In this document: positions 22,601 to 33,640 of the stretch, in pieces
How the letters are laid out: the number at the start of each line of letters is the position of its first letter
Position numbering within the stretch: position 1 is the first letter of the stretch
Assembly (NCBI GenBank): GCA_964020085.1
Contig: OZ026597.1
Location: 17,145,109-17,209,108 of the forward strand
Length of the DNA stretch: 64,000 nucleotides
DNA from: Micromussa lordhowensis
Lineage: Eukaryota > Cnidaria > Anthozoa > Scleractinia > Lobophylliidae
Direction of reading: 5' to 3'
Translations under genes and position numbers: made by a program
Notes under the pieces: model-generated
Seen by the model: the letters and a program-made list of their open reading frames with translations, nothing else
Database searches by the model: none
Told to the model about the DNA's origin: nothing

Positions 22601-24907
22601 AATACCTTATAGTTAAAACCTGAAGGCAAATTTAGTTCAGTATAAAGGTACATTTTTCTACCGTGGGTAAGAGATTCGGCCGGTAAAGCTACAATTTTGT
22701 TTTGTTTTTTTATTGTTATTATTTTGAAGCGCAGGTGTTAATGATAAAGCCATGCAATGTGGCTAAAATATATTTACGATTTTTGGCCACTTGTTTTCGA
22801 AAAGAGCATTTGGATATCGCCGGATTGTTATGTCTAAAAAGCCGAAAACGTCCAAACGCCGTCGAGCTCTTTTTGTGGGCGAAACATTGGAGCGGAAGTC
22901 GGAATAACGATCTTTTGTCTGGTATGCAAATCACCTGTTACTATGAAGAAAATTTGCGTTTTGTTGTTATCACGGTGTTATGTAACGCAAACCATTTTGT
23001 CTGTCGACCTTTACAGAGAGCATAGTTTTCAAATGCGTTTTAAAACGTGTTCCTCACCAATAGCACTCCGTCGAGAACGGGCTTATATATGTTTTTTTTT
23101 GTGTGTGAAAAGGTTGTGAGAGCAGAGTATTAGTAAAAGATGCACTTATCCTATAAGGGGATTACGAATGCAAATTCGTAAAGATTAGACAATAAGAAAC
23201 TCTGGTGCTTTCAGTTTTTCAAAGATTGTGTGGCTTAGGGTTTTTCCCTTCTGTAAAATAAAAACGAATTTTAAATTGACTTGAACGGTACAATAAATCG
23301 TTTCTTTTAGGGATCATATTCTATTTCGTGGTCAGGAGAGCCTGTAGCGTTGTGTGACAGAATTGGTTACAGTCTGGAAGAATTATTTCAAAATTTATTT
23401 CAAAATTTGTTAGACTCGGAGCAAGCATCAGTGTCAACCCGCGAACTGGGTCTAAACAACGTAAATATAACTCTTGTTCTGCTGTTAACTTTTGTTTCAA
23501 GCTTTATTTAGTAGTAGTTGGCTATTTATATCATGTACTCAACACAAGCACATTGAACAGATACTTCCGGTTAATTACTAAAAACATTAGTGGTGGTGGG
23601 GTAGCCCTCAATTCGTAAAGCATTGCGGGAGTTTAATTTTGCAAAAGGCTCTTGCGGTATTCATTTTCAGTGGAGTTCAAATTTTTAGGTTTCAAGAGCT
23701 CTCGTACAGCGCAATGTAAGTACTGAATTGCGAGAATCGAATATTTGTAAACCAAAACAAATCGCTGAAAGAACATGAATGCATTAATATCGGAAATTAT
23801 GCGCTGTCAAAATTATTCATAGAGTTAAATTTGCGCACGAATTCAGCTCTTTTTCGTTTATGATTCAGCACGTGTTTTTTCCAATGAATGAACCGTGCAA
23901 TGAAGGAAAGGTGACCAACCTAAACATACAAGCCATTCGTGCAAAACTGTTTAAATTGCTTACATTTTCAAGTTTTTTGACTCCTTCGCATCTAAACTAA
24001 TATATATTCGAGACTTTTGCATTTGATAACGGTGACAAGATGAACTTAAAGTTCCTTTAACATTTCTTTTTATATCTTCTTTAATCAAATACAAAATTTT
24101 AGGAACTATCAGTTTTGCAGAATATACACGCTCGAAGTTAGAAGTTAGATTACGTGACTTGCTGAGGAAAACAACCTGCAGACATGACTCGGATACGATG
24201 ACTCAGGGCTACTTGACACAAAGTTATTCAAAATTTCTGCCCTACCTACTTTACTGAACGAGACATGGCCAAGAGGTTTTTCGGTTCAATATCTCAGCGA
24301 TAGTTATTTGCAATAATAATAATAATAATTAATAAAATCCAAAAGTTCCTCGTAAAAGGGTTGTCCAGAATAACTTTCTTGTATAACTGTAAAACAACGG
24401 TTTTGTGGCATTCGACGTGAATTACGTGCCATAACGACCAGGAAGTAAACTGCGTTTTCATTTTCGCCTTTTTTTTATTCAGTGCCTCAGTTGCCTAGTC
24501 ACTGATAAGTCATGTGTGCAGAGTTACATTATCCGCAAAATTAATTGTGAGCACGTTTGAGTTTAAAAATTCTTTCTGGAGAAAGTTTGCGTTCAGTACC
24601 GTTTAATAACCAGACGAATTCATAATCACGTTCTTCGTGGATTAGTTTAATAAAGCAAATAAGCTTTGAAATATGCATTTCTTTTATTAGCAATGTTTTC
24701 AAAAGATGCTTGAGGCAAGGACTTTCGTACCCAGATCTCCAAATTATCCGACAGCTTAGGATTTGGCACCAGTTTTATCTCCGATAAGGTTCCCCGAATT
24801 TTTAGTAAGAGTATATAAAAGGTATCGTAGAGTGGTTAATACACATTGGTATGGCGGATTTGGGCGATGTTTGCAATCTCATTTTATTTCTTTGCTATCG
24901 CGCATGC

Positions 24908-25240
24908 AAAACAAATGAATATATGAAAGATCATACATTTAAAAAACATTTTTTTTCAGGCTTTAATTTCACAACTGCTTAAGTTGTCTGTATAACTGCG
25001 AGGATCAATCATGTCTTCATATCTTTCTCCGGAGTTCAAATATATGATCTTTCATATATTCATTTTTGCATCCCTCACCTTACTCGCAATGTGACCAGCT
25101 CCCAGATTGCTTGATAGCTCAGTTGGTAGAGCACTACAGCGGTATCGCCTTTCAGGCCTAATTTTTTTTAGGCTTTAATTTCATACTGAACTGCTTAAGT
25201 TGTGATGATCAATCATGTCTTCACAAAGTTCTAATGTTAA
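24908..25240 (+). mobile_element. tRNA-headed insertion private to duplication copy 1
   Basis: This block is absent from the matching place in copy 2 (near 28985). It contains GATAGCTCAGTTGGTAGAGC at 25113-25132, which matches a tRNA A box (TAGCTCAGTTGG). No B box (GGTTCGANTCC) follows; the text goes directly to a T-rich segment. Two copies of a CAGGCTTTAATTTCA...CTGCTTAAGTTGT...GATCAATCATGTCTTCA unit are present (from 24958 and 25169). Inverted pieces GAATATATGAAAGATCATA and TATGATCTTTCATATATTC flank the first unit. It is probably a rearranged, truncated SINE-like or composite element. Confidence 0.6.
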
Positions 25241-26351
25241 TTTGCTGATTGTCATGTGATGATGTTCACATTTTCATAACTTGATTAAATCAATCTGCAA
25301 ACTCGGTCAAGTTCATTTTTGAACTTAGGGAAGGCATATTGTACATTCGTGGTCAGTGGCAGTTGAAAATTTTGCCTTTCCAACCAAAGTTCATTGTGCG
25401 TTGTGACGCATGCCTTAGCATGTTTTTGATGAACCTGAAGTGCATGAATGATACCCTTAACAAAAAACTCTCCCTTCTTTCTCGGCACTGGCCAGTTACC
25501 GGTAAAGTTGATTGTTCAAACTGACATCGAATAACAACGTGTTGGCTCAAATTCCACGACAGTCTCAGCTGAAAAACCGCCCTGTTTTGCTGTACTATTC
25601 TGAGACAGGTTGCATAACAGATCGCTGGTTTCGGACAATTGTGGAATGTTGTACAATCCTAGGTAGCTAAATAACGCACTTTCATTTCCTGTCCCTACGT
25701 AAAATTGATCTAAATTAACACAACGAATCTAACCGTCACGTAACTTCACCCGAAACAAAAAGATTAGTACTAAGTTCTTTTGAAGGCTGAAAAAGATGAA
25801 TCTCACATTGGTACCAAGTATTCGATCAAGTCAAGAAGTAGAGGCTGGGTGATAACATTGCGATACGTGAGCAGTAATGAGAACTTAATGACCGCAAAAC
25901 CTTGACCAGAAACTCCGCTAGACATGTCATATATAAAACACACTAGACCTACTAACAGAGCCGTTTCAATTTGCTTAGCTTATGATTAATTTCTTGCGGT
26001 CAGGTTTTGCCGAGCCAAAGATCAAATATTTTACTGAATGTTTCGTCCCATTACAACACATAGTTTTAACCGGCTGTTCAAGGCTCTGTATCGAATCAGG
26101 AAGTATATACTAAGCTGTTTTCAGGGCCACAGGAGAGACATGTCCCCTACCCAGCGAAAGAATGTCTTCCTGTTTGTCAAAACGTGACTGATATTTTTTA
26201 AACAAGTTTTAAAAGTTGAAACTATTTTAGGAGTGGCCATTCGGTATTGTTTTTCAGCTAAAACGCGTTTTTTCTAGAAGTTTGAACTAATTCACAATCA
26301 TGCTTCTTTATCAGTCACATACATGTATTTAGCTTTTTTCGCTATCTTTAT

Positions 26352-26562
26352 AGCCTCTTCTAGCATTCAGGTAGTTGGTACGCAGTGCAAAAAACGGCGA
26401 GTGAGAACAGGGAAAGAGCGGGAACGTGTTCGCTTCTCGCACCAGCTCCTCTCTCCTTTTTTCGTTCCCCCTCTTTTTTTTTTTTTTGCGCTACGCCTTG
26501 ACGCTGCGCCTCAACCTGGGCTAGGCTCCTGGCCCCAACTAACTGAACGGCTGGAAGAGGGT
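26352..26562. mobile_element. TIR element shared by both duplication copies (copy 1)
   Basis: AGCCTCTTCTAGCATTCAG on the left and CTGAACGGCTGGAAGAGG on the right are imperfect inverted ends. The interior includes GTTGGTACGCAGTG, a pyrimidine-rich block and a T-run. The related sequence in copy 2 is at 30597-30785, so the insertion predates the duplication. Confidence 0.55.
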
Positions 26563-26831
26563 ACTAGAGAGGCCTTCTGCTTACCACCATTTCCATAACT
26601 GAGTTGCTTCAGCAGTAAATTTGTATTCTTTAGTTTCAGATTCCGCCCAGCTACCCACTCCCTACATTGCGTGACTGGAATTGCGTGACAGGTTAACCTG
26701 AAAGATAACTACGCGTCGCTTGACGGGCGTTTATGTTGCCGCGACTTCGCGTCAGTCCTGGAACTAACGCCCGTCGCTGAGCTGGGGAAGAATAAAACCC
26801 GAAGGCAAATTTAGTTCATTATAATCTCAGC

Positions 26832-26945
26832 TAGTCTCCTTCGCAGCCGTTATTAGGCTCGTCACGCAACGCTCCTCCCCACAAACGGCCGTTAGTGGGG
26901 AGGAGCGTTGCGTGACGAGCCTAATAACGGCTGCGAAGGAGACTA
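26832..26945. mobile_element. Near-perfect palindromic MITE with 9-bp target duplication
   Basis: The ends TAGTCTCCTTCGCAGCCG and CGGCTGCGAAGGAGACTA are exact reverse complements, and pairing continues through about 50 bp to a short loop. It is flanked by identical AATCTCAGC at 26823-26831 and 26946-26954. Copy 1 of the segmental duplication lacks the palindrome at the matching place (near 22640). A 9-bp duplication is typical of Mutator-like (MULE) elements, so it is probably a non-autonomous MULE; that assignment is inferred. Confidence 0.9.
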
Positions 26946-29900
26946 AATCTCAGCATAAAAATACATTTTTCTATTGGCAAGAGATTCGGCAGGTAAAGCT
27001 ACAATCATAAAGCCGATGTAGCAAAAACTAATATCTACAATTTTTGGCCACTTGTTTCTTTTTTAAAGCCTGGAAAAAGAAAAACGTTTGAATATCGCTG
27101 AGCTCCTTTATTTGGGTGGAAAATCTGAGCGGAAGTAGAAACGACCTCTGTTGCCATGAAGAAAATTTGCATTTTGATCATGTAACTCAACCATTTTGAA
27201 TTTCGACCTTTACAGAGATCATGGTTTTCAAATGTGTTTTAAAGTAGTTTCCTTACTTATAACACTCTGTCGAGAGCGAGCTTATACATGTTTTTTTTTG
27301 TGAAAGGTTGGGAAAGGAGAGTATTAGTAAAAGATATACTAAGCAGATAAAGGGCTGTTACGAAGATTAGACAGTGAGAAACTTTCGATCTGGTGCTTCC
27401 ATTCTTAAAAATTGTGTGGATTAAGGTTTTTCTCTTCTGTAAAACAGCGAATTTTAGAATGATTTGAACGGTGTAATAAATCGTTTCTCTTAGAGGCACC
27501 AAATTTCATTTCGTGTTTATTGGTACCAGTAGCGTTGTGTGACAGAATTGCTTCAAATAATTTATTTGTATACTCCGAGCCAACATCAGTTTCGCCCCGC
27601 GAACCTACTGGGTCTAAACAACATAAATCTAACTCTCATTATGCTATTCACTCTTTCAAAGCTTTATTTTCTCTGACAGTTGGCTATTTATACCGTATAC
27701 TCAAGACAAGTATGTTCAATAAGTTTCACTTCCGGTCATTAACCGCTAGCCACTAAAAACATCAGTGGTGGTTGGGTAGCCTTCAATTCGTGAAGCAGTG
27801 CGGGAGTTTAATTTTGCAAAAACTGTGATTTGGACTGGCTCATGCAGTATTCAATAATATTTTCATTTTTGAAAGCTTTGTCTTTTCTGGCAGAGAGTAC
27901 AAATTTTGAAGTTTCAAGAGCTTTTGCACAGTGCAATATAAGTACTGTTCTTTGCGCGAATCGAATATTTATAAACCAAAACAAATCGCTGAAAGAACAG
28001 GAATGTAGCAATATCACAAATTATACGTTATCAGAATTCTTCGTGGAGTTAAATTTGCGCACGAATTTATCTTGTTTTGTCTATGACTTAGAAGCTTTTT
28101 TTCGAATGAATGAATCGTACAATGAAGAAAAAAGAGACCAACCTAAATAGTGGCGCAAATTTAAAGAACTATCAGTTTTGCAGAGTCTATGTGAAAATAA
28201 ATGTGAAAAATACGCTAGAAGTTTATAGAACCAGCCTTTCCAAACTTTCATATGATCCTACGTGACTTGCTGAGGAAAACAAGCCACAGGCATGACTCGC
28301 GATACGATGACTCAGGGCTACTTCAGGCACGAAGTATTTAAAAATTACTGAACGAGACATGGCCAAGAGATTTTTTGGTTCAATATCTCAGTGATAGTTA
28401 TTTGCAATGGTATAAAAAAGAAATTGAATCCAAGGTTTTTCGTAAAAGGATTATCTAGAAGTACTTTCTTGCATAACTGTAAAACAACAGTTTTGTCGCG
28501 GTCGACGTAAGTTACGTGCCATAACGACCAGGAAGTAAACAGCGTTTTCATTTTCGCCTTGTTTTTATTCAGCGCCTCCGTTGCTTAGTCATTGATAAGT
28601 CATGTGAGCAGAATTACATTAACCGCGAAATTAATTTTAAGCACGTTTGAGTTTTAAAGTTATTTCTGGAGAAAGTTCGCGTTCAAAGTAGCTACACGAA
28701 TTCGTAATCACGTTCTTCGTGGAATAGTTTAATAAAACAGATAAGCTTTGAAAAATACATTTCTTTTTTGTTAGCCCTTTTCAAAAAATGCTTGGGGCAA
28801 TTACTTATCGCCTTTTTGCTCAGCTGAGCTAACTTTCTATGAGGCTTATCATCTTGTGCCCAGATCTCCAGGTTATCGGACCCAGCTTCGGATTGGGCTC
28901 CAGTCACATAGGTATCTCGGAATGGTTAATTATTTGGGCGATGTTTGCTGCCTTACTTTATTCTTTTTGCTATCCTGCAAAACATCGCCGCCTTTCTTAA
29001 TGTTGATTATTGTCATGTCAGTGACCTTCCTGGTGATAATTAATTTTACATTTTTAAAATTTGTTGAAATCAACCTCTAGAACTCGGCTTAAGTTCACTT
29101 TTCAACTTAAGGAAGGCCTGATGTATATTCGTGGGCTGTACCTGTTGAAAGCTTTCCTTACTTTTTAACAAAACTTCATTGTGTGTTGTAGCGCACTGAA
29201 CTTCAGTCTGTTTTTGATGAACCCAAAGTGCATGATAAATGATACCCTTTAAAAACTCTCCCTTCAAAGCCTGACTTTCTTGGTACTGTCCAGTTGCCGG
29301 TAAAGTTAATTGTTCAAACTGACGCCGAATAACTTGTTGACTCAAATCCTACGCAAGATAGTCTTAGGTGACCAGCCTTTCCCCCTGTTAGTTTTGCTGT
29401 GCTATATAGTATTTTGAGACGCGTTTCATAACATATCGCTGGTTTCGGAACGTTGTGGAATGCTGTACAAGCTTGTACAATTTTAGATTGCTAGGCAACG
29501 GGCTTTCTCTTCCTGTCCCTACGCAAAATTGACCTAAGCAATCTAACCGTCACGTAACTTCACCAAAACATGAGATTACAACTAATTATTTTTGAAGTGC
29601 TGAAAAAGACGAAGGCCAAATTGCTTCCAAGTGTTTGATCAAGTCAAGAAGTAGTGACTGGGTAATGACATCACGATACGTGAGCAGTACTGAGCCGGAA
29701 CAGAACAAAAACCCTTCTTAGTGGTTTCCGCGAGGCGTGTGTAACGAAACACCCTACTGCTAACAGAGCCGTTTCGATTTGCTCGACTCATCATTAATTT
29801 CTTGTTGTTAGATTTTGCCAAGAGAAAGATTAATCATTTTACTGAACGTTTTAGCGATTTAAAAATCGTCTAGTCAAAACACACAGTTTTGAGCGGCTGT

Positions 29901-30170
29901 TTAAAGCTCTTTATCGTATCAACAAGTAATTAAATGTTAAGGGCCACGAGCACAGAAGAGACATGTCCCCTGACCAGTAAAAGAATGTCTTCCTGTTTGT
30001 CAAAGCATGACTGATATTTTTTGAGCAGGTTTTGAAAGCTGAAACTGTTCCAGGAGTGGCCACGGTATTGTTTTTCAGCTAGAGCACGCTTTTTCCAGCA
30101 GTTCTACTAATTCATGATCACGCCTCTTTATCAGTCACATATTCAGCTTTTTCCCTTTCAGGGAAGCTAT

Positions 30171-30585
30171 CTTCTACATCTACATCTACATCTACACTTA
30201 GTTAAGTCGGTAAAAATCATGAGATATCACACCAACTATAAAAATCTCAATAAAAATAGTACAAAGGGAAATTAAAAAATAAAAACTAAAAGAATAAAAA
30301 ATAAAACACTAATACAATGGAACATTAATAACTATTAACTAACTTTGATTTCAAACTATCTACGAACGTTGTATTCACAATATCCTCAGAAGAGAGTTCC
30401 ATTCATTAATTGTTTGTGGGAAGAAAGAAAACTTAAAAATGTGTTTCTTTGCTCTAGGAACTACAAACTTAAAAGCGTGTTGTTGTTGACTCCCACGGGG
30501 TCTTCTTTCATTATTTGGTTTTAGGTGGGCTTCTACTGAAAAATCCGTCAGATTGTGGGAGAGCTTTTAGATATGCATATCTTTA
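30171..30585 (-). mobile_element. LINE 3' tail fragment with (GATGTA)n, private to copy 2
   Basis: Copy 1 reads uninterrupted through this point (26340-26352), whereas copy 2 has about 415 extra bases. The left edge is CTACATCTACATCTACATCT, that is a (GATGTA)n tail on the minus strand, as seen at the 3' ends of some L2/CR1-type LINEs. The interior is AT-rich with no intact ORF. The 5' part of the element is missing. Confidence 0.65.
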
Positions 30586-30870
30586 TAGCATAACCTCCTC
30601 CAGGTGTCCAATTAGTTGGTACGCAGCGTGAAAAACGGCGAGCGACAACTGGCCGGGGAAAAGCGCTCCGCGGGAAGGTGTTTGCTCCTTCAACCAAGCT
30701 CCTCTCTCGCTGTTTTTTCGTGTTACGCCCCGCTCCGCCTTAACGCCGCGCCCCAGCTAACTGAACGGCTCGACGAGGCTGCTAACTTTAGAAATCTCTT
30801 GTTTTGGCTGCGGTGAGTTTCAGTAATTGTGTTCCTTCAGCAGTAAAATGGGTCCTTTGAATTCAGGTTT

Positions 30871-31578
30871 CATCCCGCTCCCCTTCGTAGCCTTAGTACA
30901 TTTAGGGAAAGGAGGGGGGGGGGGGGAGGGGTTTAACACGAAAGGTGAAATTTTAGGAAGCTTGCAGAGGGATTAAAAGGAAAAAAAGTTTTGAAACAGC
31001 ACAGTTGAACGCCCCCGAAAGGGAACCCCAGGATGGTGGACAACTGTTTTGTGTACGTGTAAAAAAAAACAATTTTTTAACTTCACTGAGAAAAAAACTA
31101 TCATCCCCAAATGTATCCAAAAGTCAACAAAAAATGTACAAAACTGCCTAAAACGTAGATATGTTGGATGAGCAGAGAGAGTTTTGACTGCTTGAAACGA
31201 GAACGAGATATTTGCGTAACCACCCAGCCAAACCCCGTAATATTGCGTGACTTTATTTCGTGACAGTTGATCGCGTGTAAGGTCGCGGGTGTTTTGTGTT
31301 CCCGCTTGTTCCCGCCATTTTACAACACAGTTCGCGTCAACCATCCTCCTGATCTGTTGTGAAATGCTTCCTCCTCTTGCTTGGAAAATATGCCCACGAA
31401 GACATAATACGAGAAAGCAAAAGAATTGAGGCACGTGTAAGGTCAAAACTGATACCTGTTGTCGTTTCTCATCGTGGAATATTAAAATATCTGATGTTTG
31501 CTCCATTCTGTATTTATTTACAGCGCCGGGCCGCCGGCTTTGTCCGATATTTATCGACGTCAAAATGAGCTAAAAAGA
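30871..31578. other. G-run and GC-richer block with a 196-codon minus open frame
   Basis: A G tract occurs at 30916-30928. The minus-strand frame 31563-30973 is open for 196 codons, but I recognise no motif and see no exon support. The block around 31260-31350 contains TTCCCGCC and is less AT-rich than its surroundings; GACGTCA follows at 31557. Together with the ATG at 31579 (MEISGFTIS, then a possible GTTAGT donor at 31608) it could be a promoter and first exon of a + strand gene. This is weak. Confidence 0.2.
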
Positions 31579-31716
31579 TGGAGATTAGCGGATTTACAAT
31601 TTCCAGGTTAGTTTACAAGTACAGGGAGCATACTTACATTAATTTAAAACGCGGAGTCACTGAAAGTTTGTTTGCTCTGGAGCTCAGAAGACCTCAGAAC
31701 TACGTATGTATGTGAC

Positions 31717-32053
31717 CCCCCGGGGGAGGGGGGTACTCCCAGAAAATTGGGTGGGGATGTGTGGCCCGCTTTATTTTATCTGCGATTTTTCCTACCCTAT
31801 TTATGACTTAACCAAAAATTTGATGTCCTATTTATGACCGTTGCGACTGGCACAGTTGCCCTAAACAGCGATAATGATGAAAAAGTAGCTTCTGAAAAAT
31901 ATACCCAGTTCAAGACGAGAGCAAAAAGTGTACCCCATTTATGACCTAAATGGCCAAAATCGATGCCCTATTTATGACCAAAATGGCTGAAAAATCGTAC
32001 CCTTTAAGGCCGCACATACCTATATAGCCCATATAAGGGAGTATCCCCCCAGG
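31717..32053. mobile_element. G/C-edged repeat with GGGGGTACTCCC ends
   Basis: GGGGGAGGGGGGTACTCCC on the left pairs with GGGAGTATCCCCCC on the right. The interior repeats CCTATTTATGACC several times (31794 to 31980). It is non-coding and looks like a non-autonomous repeat. Confidence 0.7.
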
Positions 32054-32849
32054 ATGTGACACTGCAAGCTGAAATACTCCGCAGTTCAAATTAAAGGACC
32101 AGCACTGAAGTAAGCTTTCTTCATGGCCTAGGCTAGATTTCAATACCCATTGAACTTCTTGGAGTGAACAGCTTGGGTTTTGCCTGCGCTCTTTAAGAAA
32201 CCAAATTGTGACCACAAAGGGATAAACTTCCACCTCTGCATTTTATGTTTTATGGCTTTAAACTTGGATATGATGCACTGTGAAGAGAATATATTTTAGA
32301 AAGGTATGCAGTGCCAAAAATAATTGTCAATCATCAAAACACAACGTACTATTCAGCTCCAAAGTAGTATAGGTAATCACATGATTTTGATTGGTAAAGG
32401 AGGGAAAATCACTGACATCACTTGGCTTAGATTGTGCTGTGATTAAAGACATCAAATATGTATTTGTCCAACGTTGTAAGCGGCAAGCGCCTCCACGTGC
32501 AATTTGCTATCATTGTTGTTGATGTTTTTCTCAATTTCTATTGGCTTCTAATCTGACACATTAAGGTGGCAGTACACCCAAAATTCTGTAAAAAGCTCAA
32601 ATTTTTGCTTTAATTTACCGGAATTTGAATCTTAGGTATTAAAGTTTTATTTTGAGAAACATTTCCGTTACTATAAGTTCAAAGCTCATTTTCTCAAAAT
32701 GAGTTATTTTTGCCTTTGAGAAAAGATAATTTGAGAAGGATTTGTCCAATTAAGCTAAAATTTTTAGGATTTGTTGTTCTAAGTAAGTTTTGTGTTTTAA
32801 GTAGAGATCTTTTCTATCCAGTGCATTTTGTCGAAGTTATGTATGTTTG
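32054..32849. other. Spacer with one TTAAGGTGGC terminus
   Basis: TTAAGGTGGCAGTACACCC at 32563 matches the outer end of the TTAAGGTGGC group elsewhere in the window, but I do not see its partner end before the SINE. Otherwise nothing is recognised. Confidence 0.35.
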
Positions 32850-33115
32850 GGGAGCTGGGGTGGCGCAGTGGTGAGAGCGCTCGCCTCCCACCAATGTGTC
32901 CCGGGTTCGATTCCCGGACCCGGCGTCATATGTGGGTTGAGTTTGTTGTTGGTTCTCGCCCTAGCTCCGAGGGTTTTTCTCCGGGTTCTCCGGTTTTCCT
33001 CCCTCCTCAAAAATCAACATTTCTAAATTCCAATTCGATTGGGAATTCGAGGGCCACGGGTTTGTCAGTCGAAGACTGTTATGTGTTACCCTCGTTAAAC
33101 AAAGTCAATTTATGC
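32850..33115 (+). mobile_element. tRNA-derived SINE, near full length
   Basis: The head has an RNA polymerase III A box (TGGCGCAGTGG, 32861-32871) and a canonical B box (GGTTCGATTCC, 32904-32914) with tRNA-like spacing. It is followed by a body with GTTGTTGGTTCTCGCCC, CTCCGAGGGTTTTTCTCCGG and ATTCGAGGGCCACGGG, ending near CAAAGTCAATTTAT. A truncated body of the same family lies at 41051-41148. The long body after the B box shows this is a SINE rather than a tRNA gene. Confidence 0.85.
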
Positions 33116-33404
33116 ATTAAAATGAATGTTGGATATTTGTGTCAGATTTGACTAGTCACGCTCTGTGCTTTTGGCCCTGGCATTCCCCAGCAGGTGGCAG
33201 ATTTTATCAGCCCACATCAGGTTACCTTTCTAGAGTACAAAAATATATTTTTTAATAATCTTTGGACTTAAAGCTTTCTTAAAATGTATACTTTGTCATG
33301 GTTTGGAATTAAATCTGACCATGATCAAGTTTGGAAATAATGGTAGCAAGTTGTCAAATCTTGACACCTTCAGAGGGGCTGTATTCAGAAAACAATATCG
33401 TCTG

Positions 33405-33640
33405 TGCTGGCTTAGCCTGTTCCAGGCTCTCGGTAGTTGGGGACAAGTGAAAACAAGCAAGAAAAAAACGAGGGAGGACTAAGGCGAGGAGTGGCGGCTC
33501 TCATCTCACATGATTCGCTGAGAGCTTTGCTTGTGCCACCAACAATGAGAGCCTGCTCACAGACTCACTTCATTCGCCGACTCTGGTTTCGTTCACCAAC
33601 GGCTTTGCTCATGCCATGACCGATTATAGCCTCGCAGACG
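33405..33640. mobile_element. Dispersed repeat with AGCCTGTTCCAGGCTCT edge
   Basis: The left edge TAGCCTGTTCCAGGCTCTCGG and the right edge TAGCCTCGCAGACGAGG bound a GC-richer block with AGCCTGCTCACAGACTC inside. It looks like a fold-back repeat. An open frame through it (33437-33619) is not gene-like. Confidence 0.45.

Larger units (their letters stand above)
22600..26650 (+). repeat. Tandem segmental duplication, copy 1
   Basis: This segment aligns along its whole length, in the same orientation, with 26779-30870. Matching anchors in order include GGCAAATTTAGTTCA (22625 / 26804), GAGATTCGGC(C/A)GGTAAAGC (22671 / 26982), AGAGTATTAGTAAAAGAT (23124 / 27319), GTAGCGTTGTGTGACAGAATTG (23344 / 27529, two blocks), GATACGATGACTCAGGGC (24192 / 28301) and ATAACGACCAGGAAGTAAAC (24433 / 28521). 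Divergence is roughly in the range where small indels are frequent, and these are not multiples of three, which argues against conserved coding. No gene is evident. The copy carries a private insertion at 24908-25240. Confidence 0.85.
26779..30870 (+). repeat. Tandem segmental duplication, copy 2
   Basis: This is the second unit, about 4.1 kb, immediately downstream of copy 1 with about 130 bases between. It holds two private insertions: the 9-bp-TSD palindrome at 26832-26945 and a LINE tail at 30171-30585. Minus-strand open frames at 29070-29345 here and at 25285-25550 in copy 1 share peptides such as GEFxKGII and ATTHNE. The copy 1 version is frameshifted, so any ORF here is either dead or coincidental. 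A 106-codon open frame at 27830-28150 has no intact counterpart in copy 1. Confidence 0.85.

Noticed and set aside
26830..26950. Intrinsic terminator or structured RNA
   Set aside because: The long hairpin is a transposon palindrome flanked by a target duplication.
30973..31563. 196-residue minus-strand protein
   Set aside because: No motif, no splice support, composition mixed; kept only as a note because the frame is long for this base composition.
32855..32925. A tRNA gene
   Set aside because: A and B boxes are present, but the sequence continues into a SINE body and the body recurs elsewhere; it is a tRNA-derived SINE.
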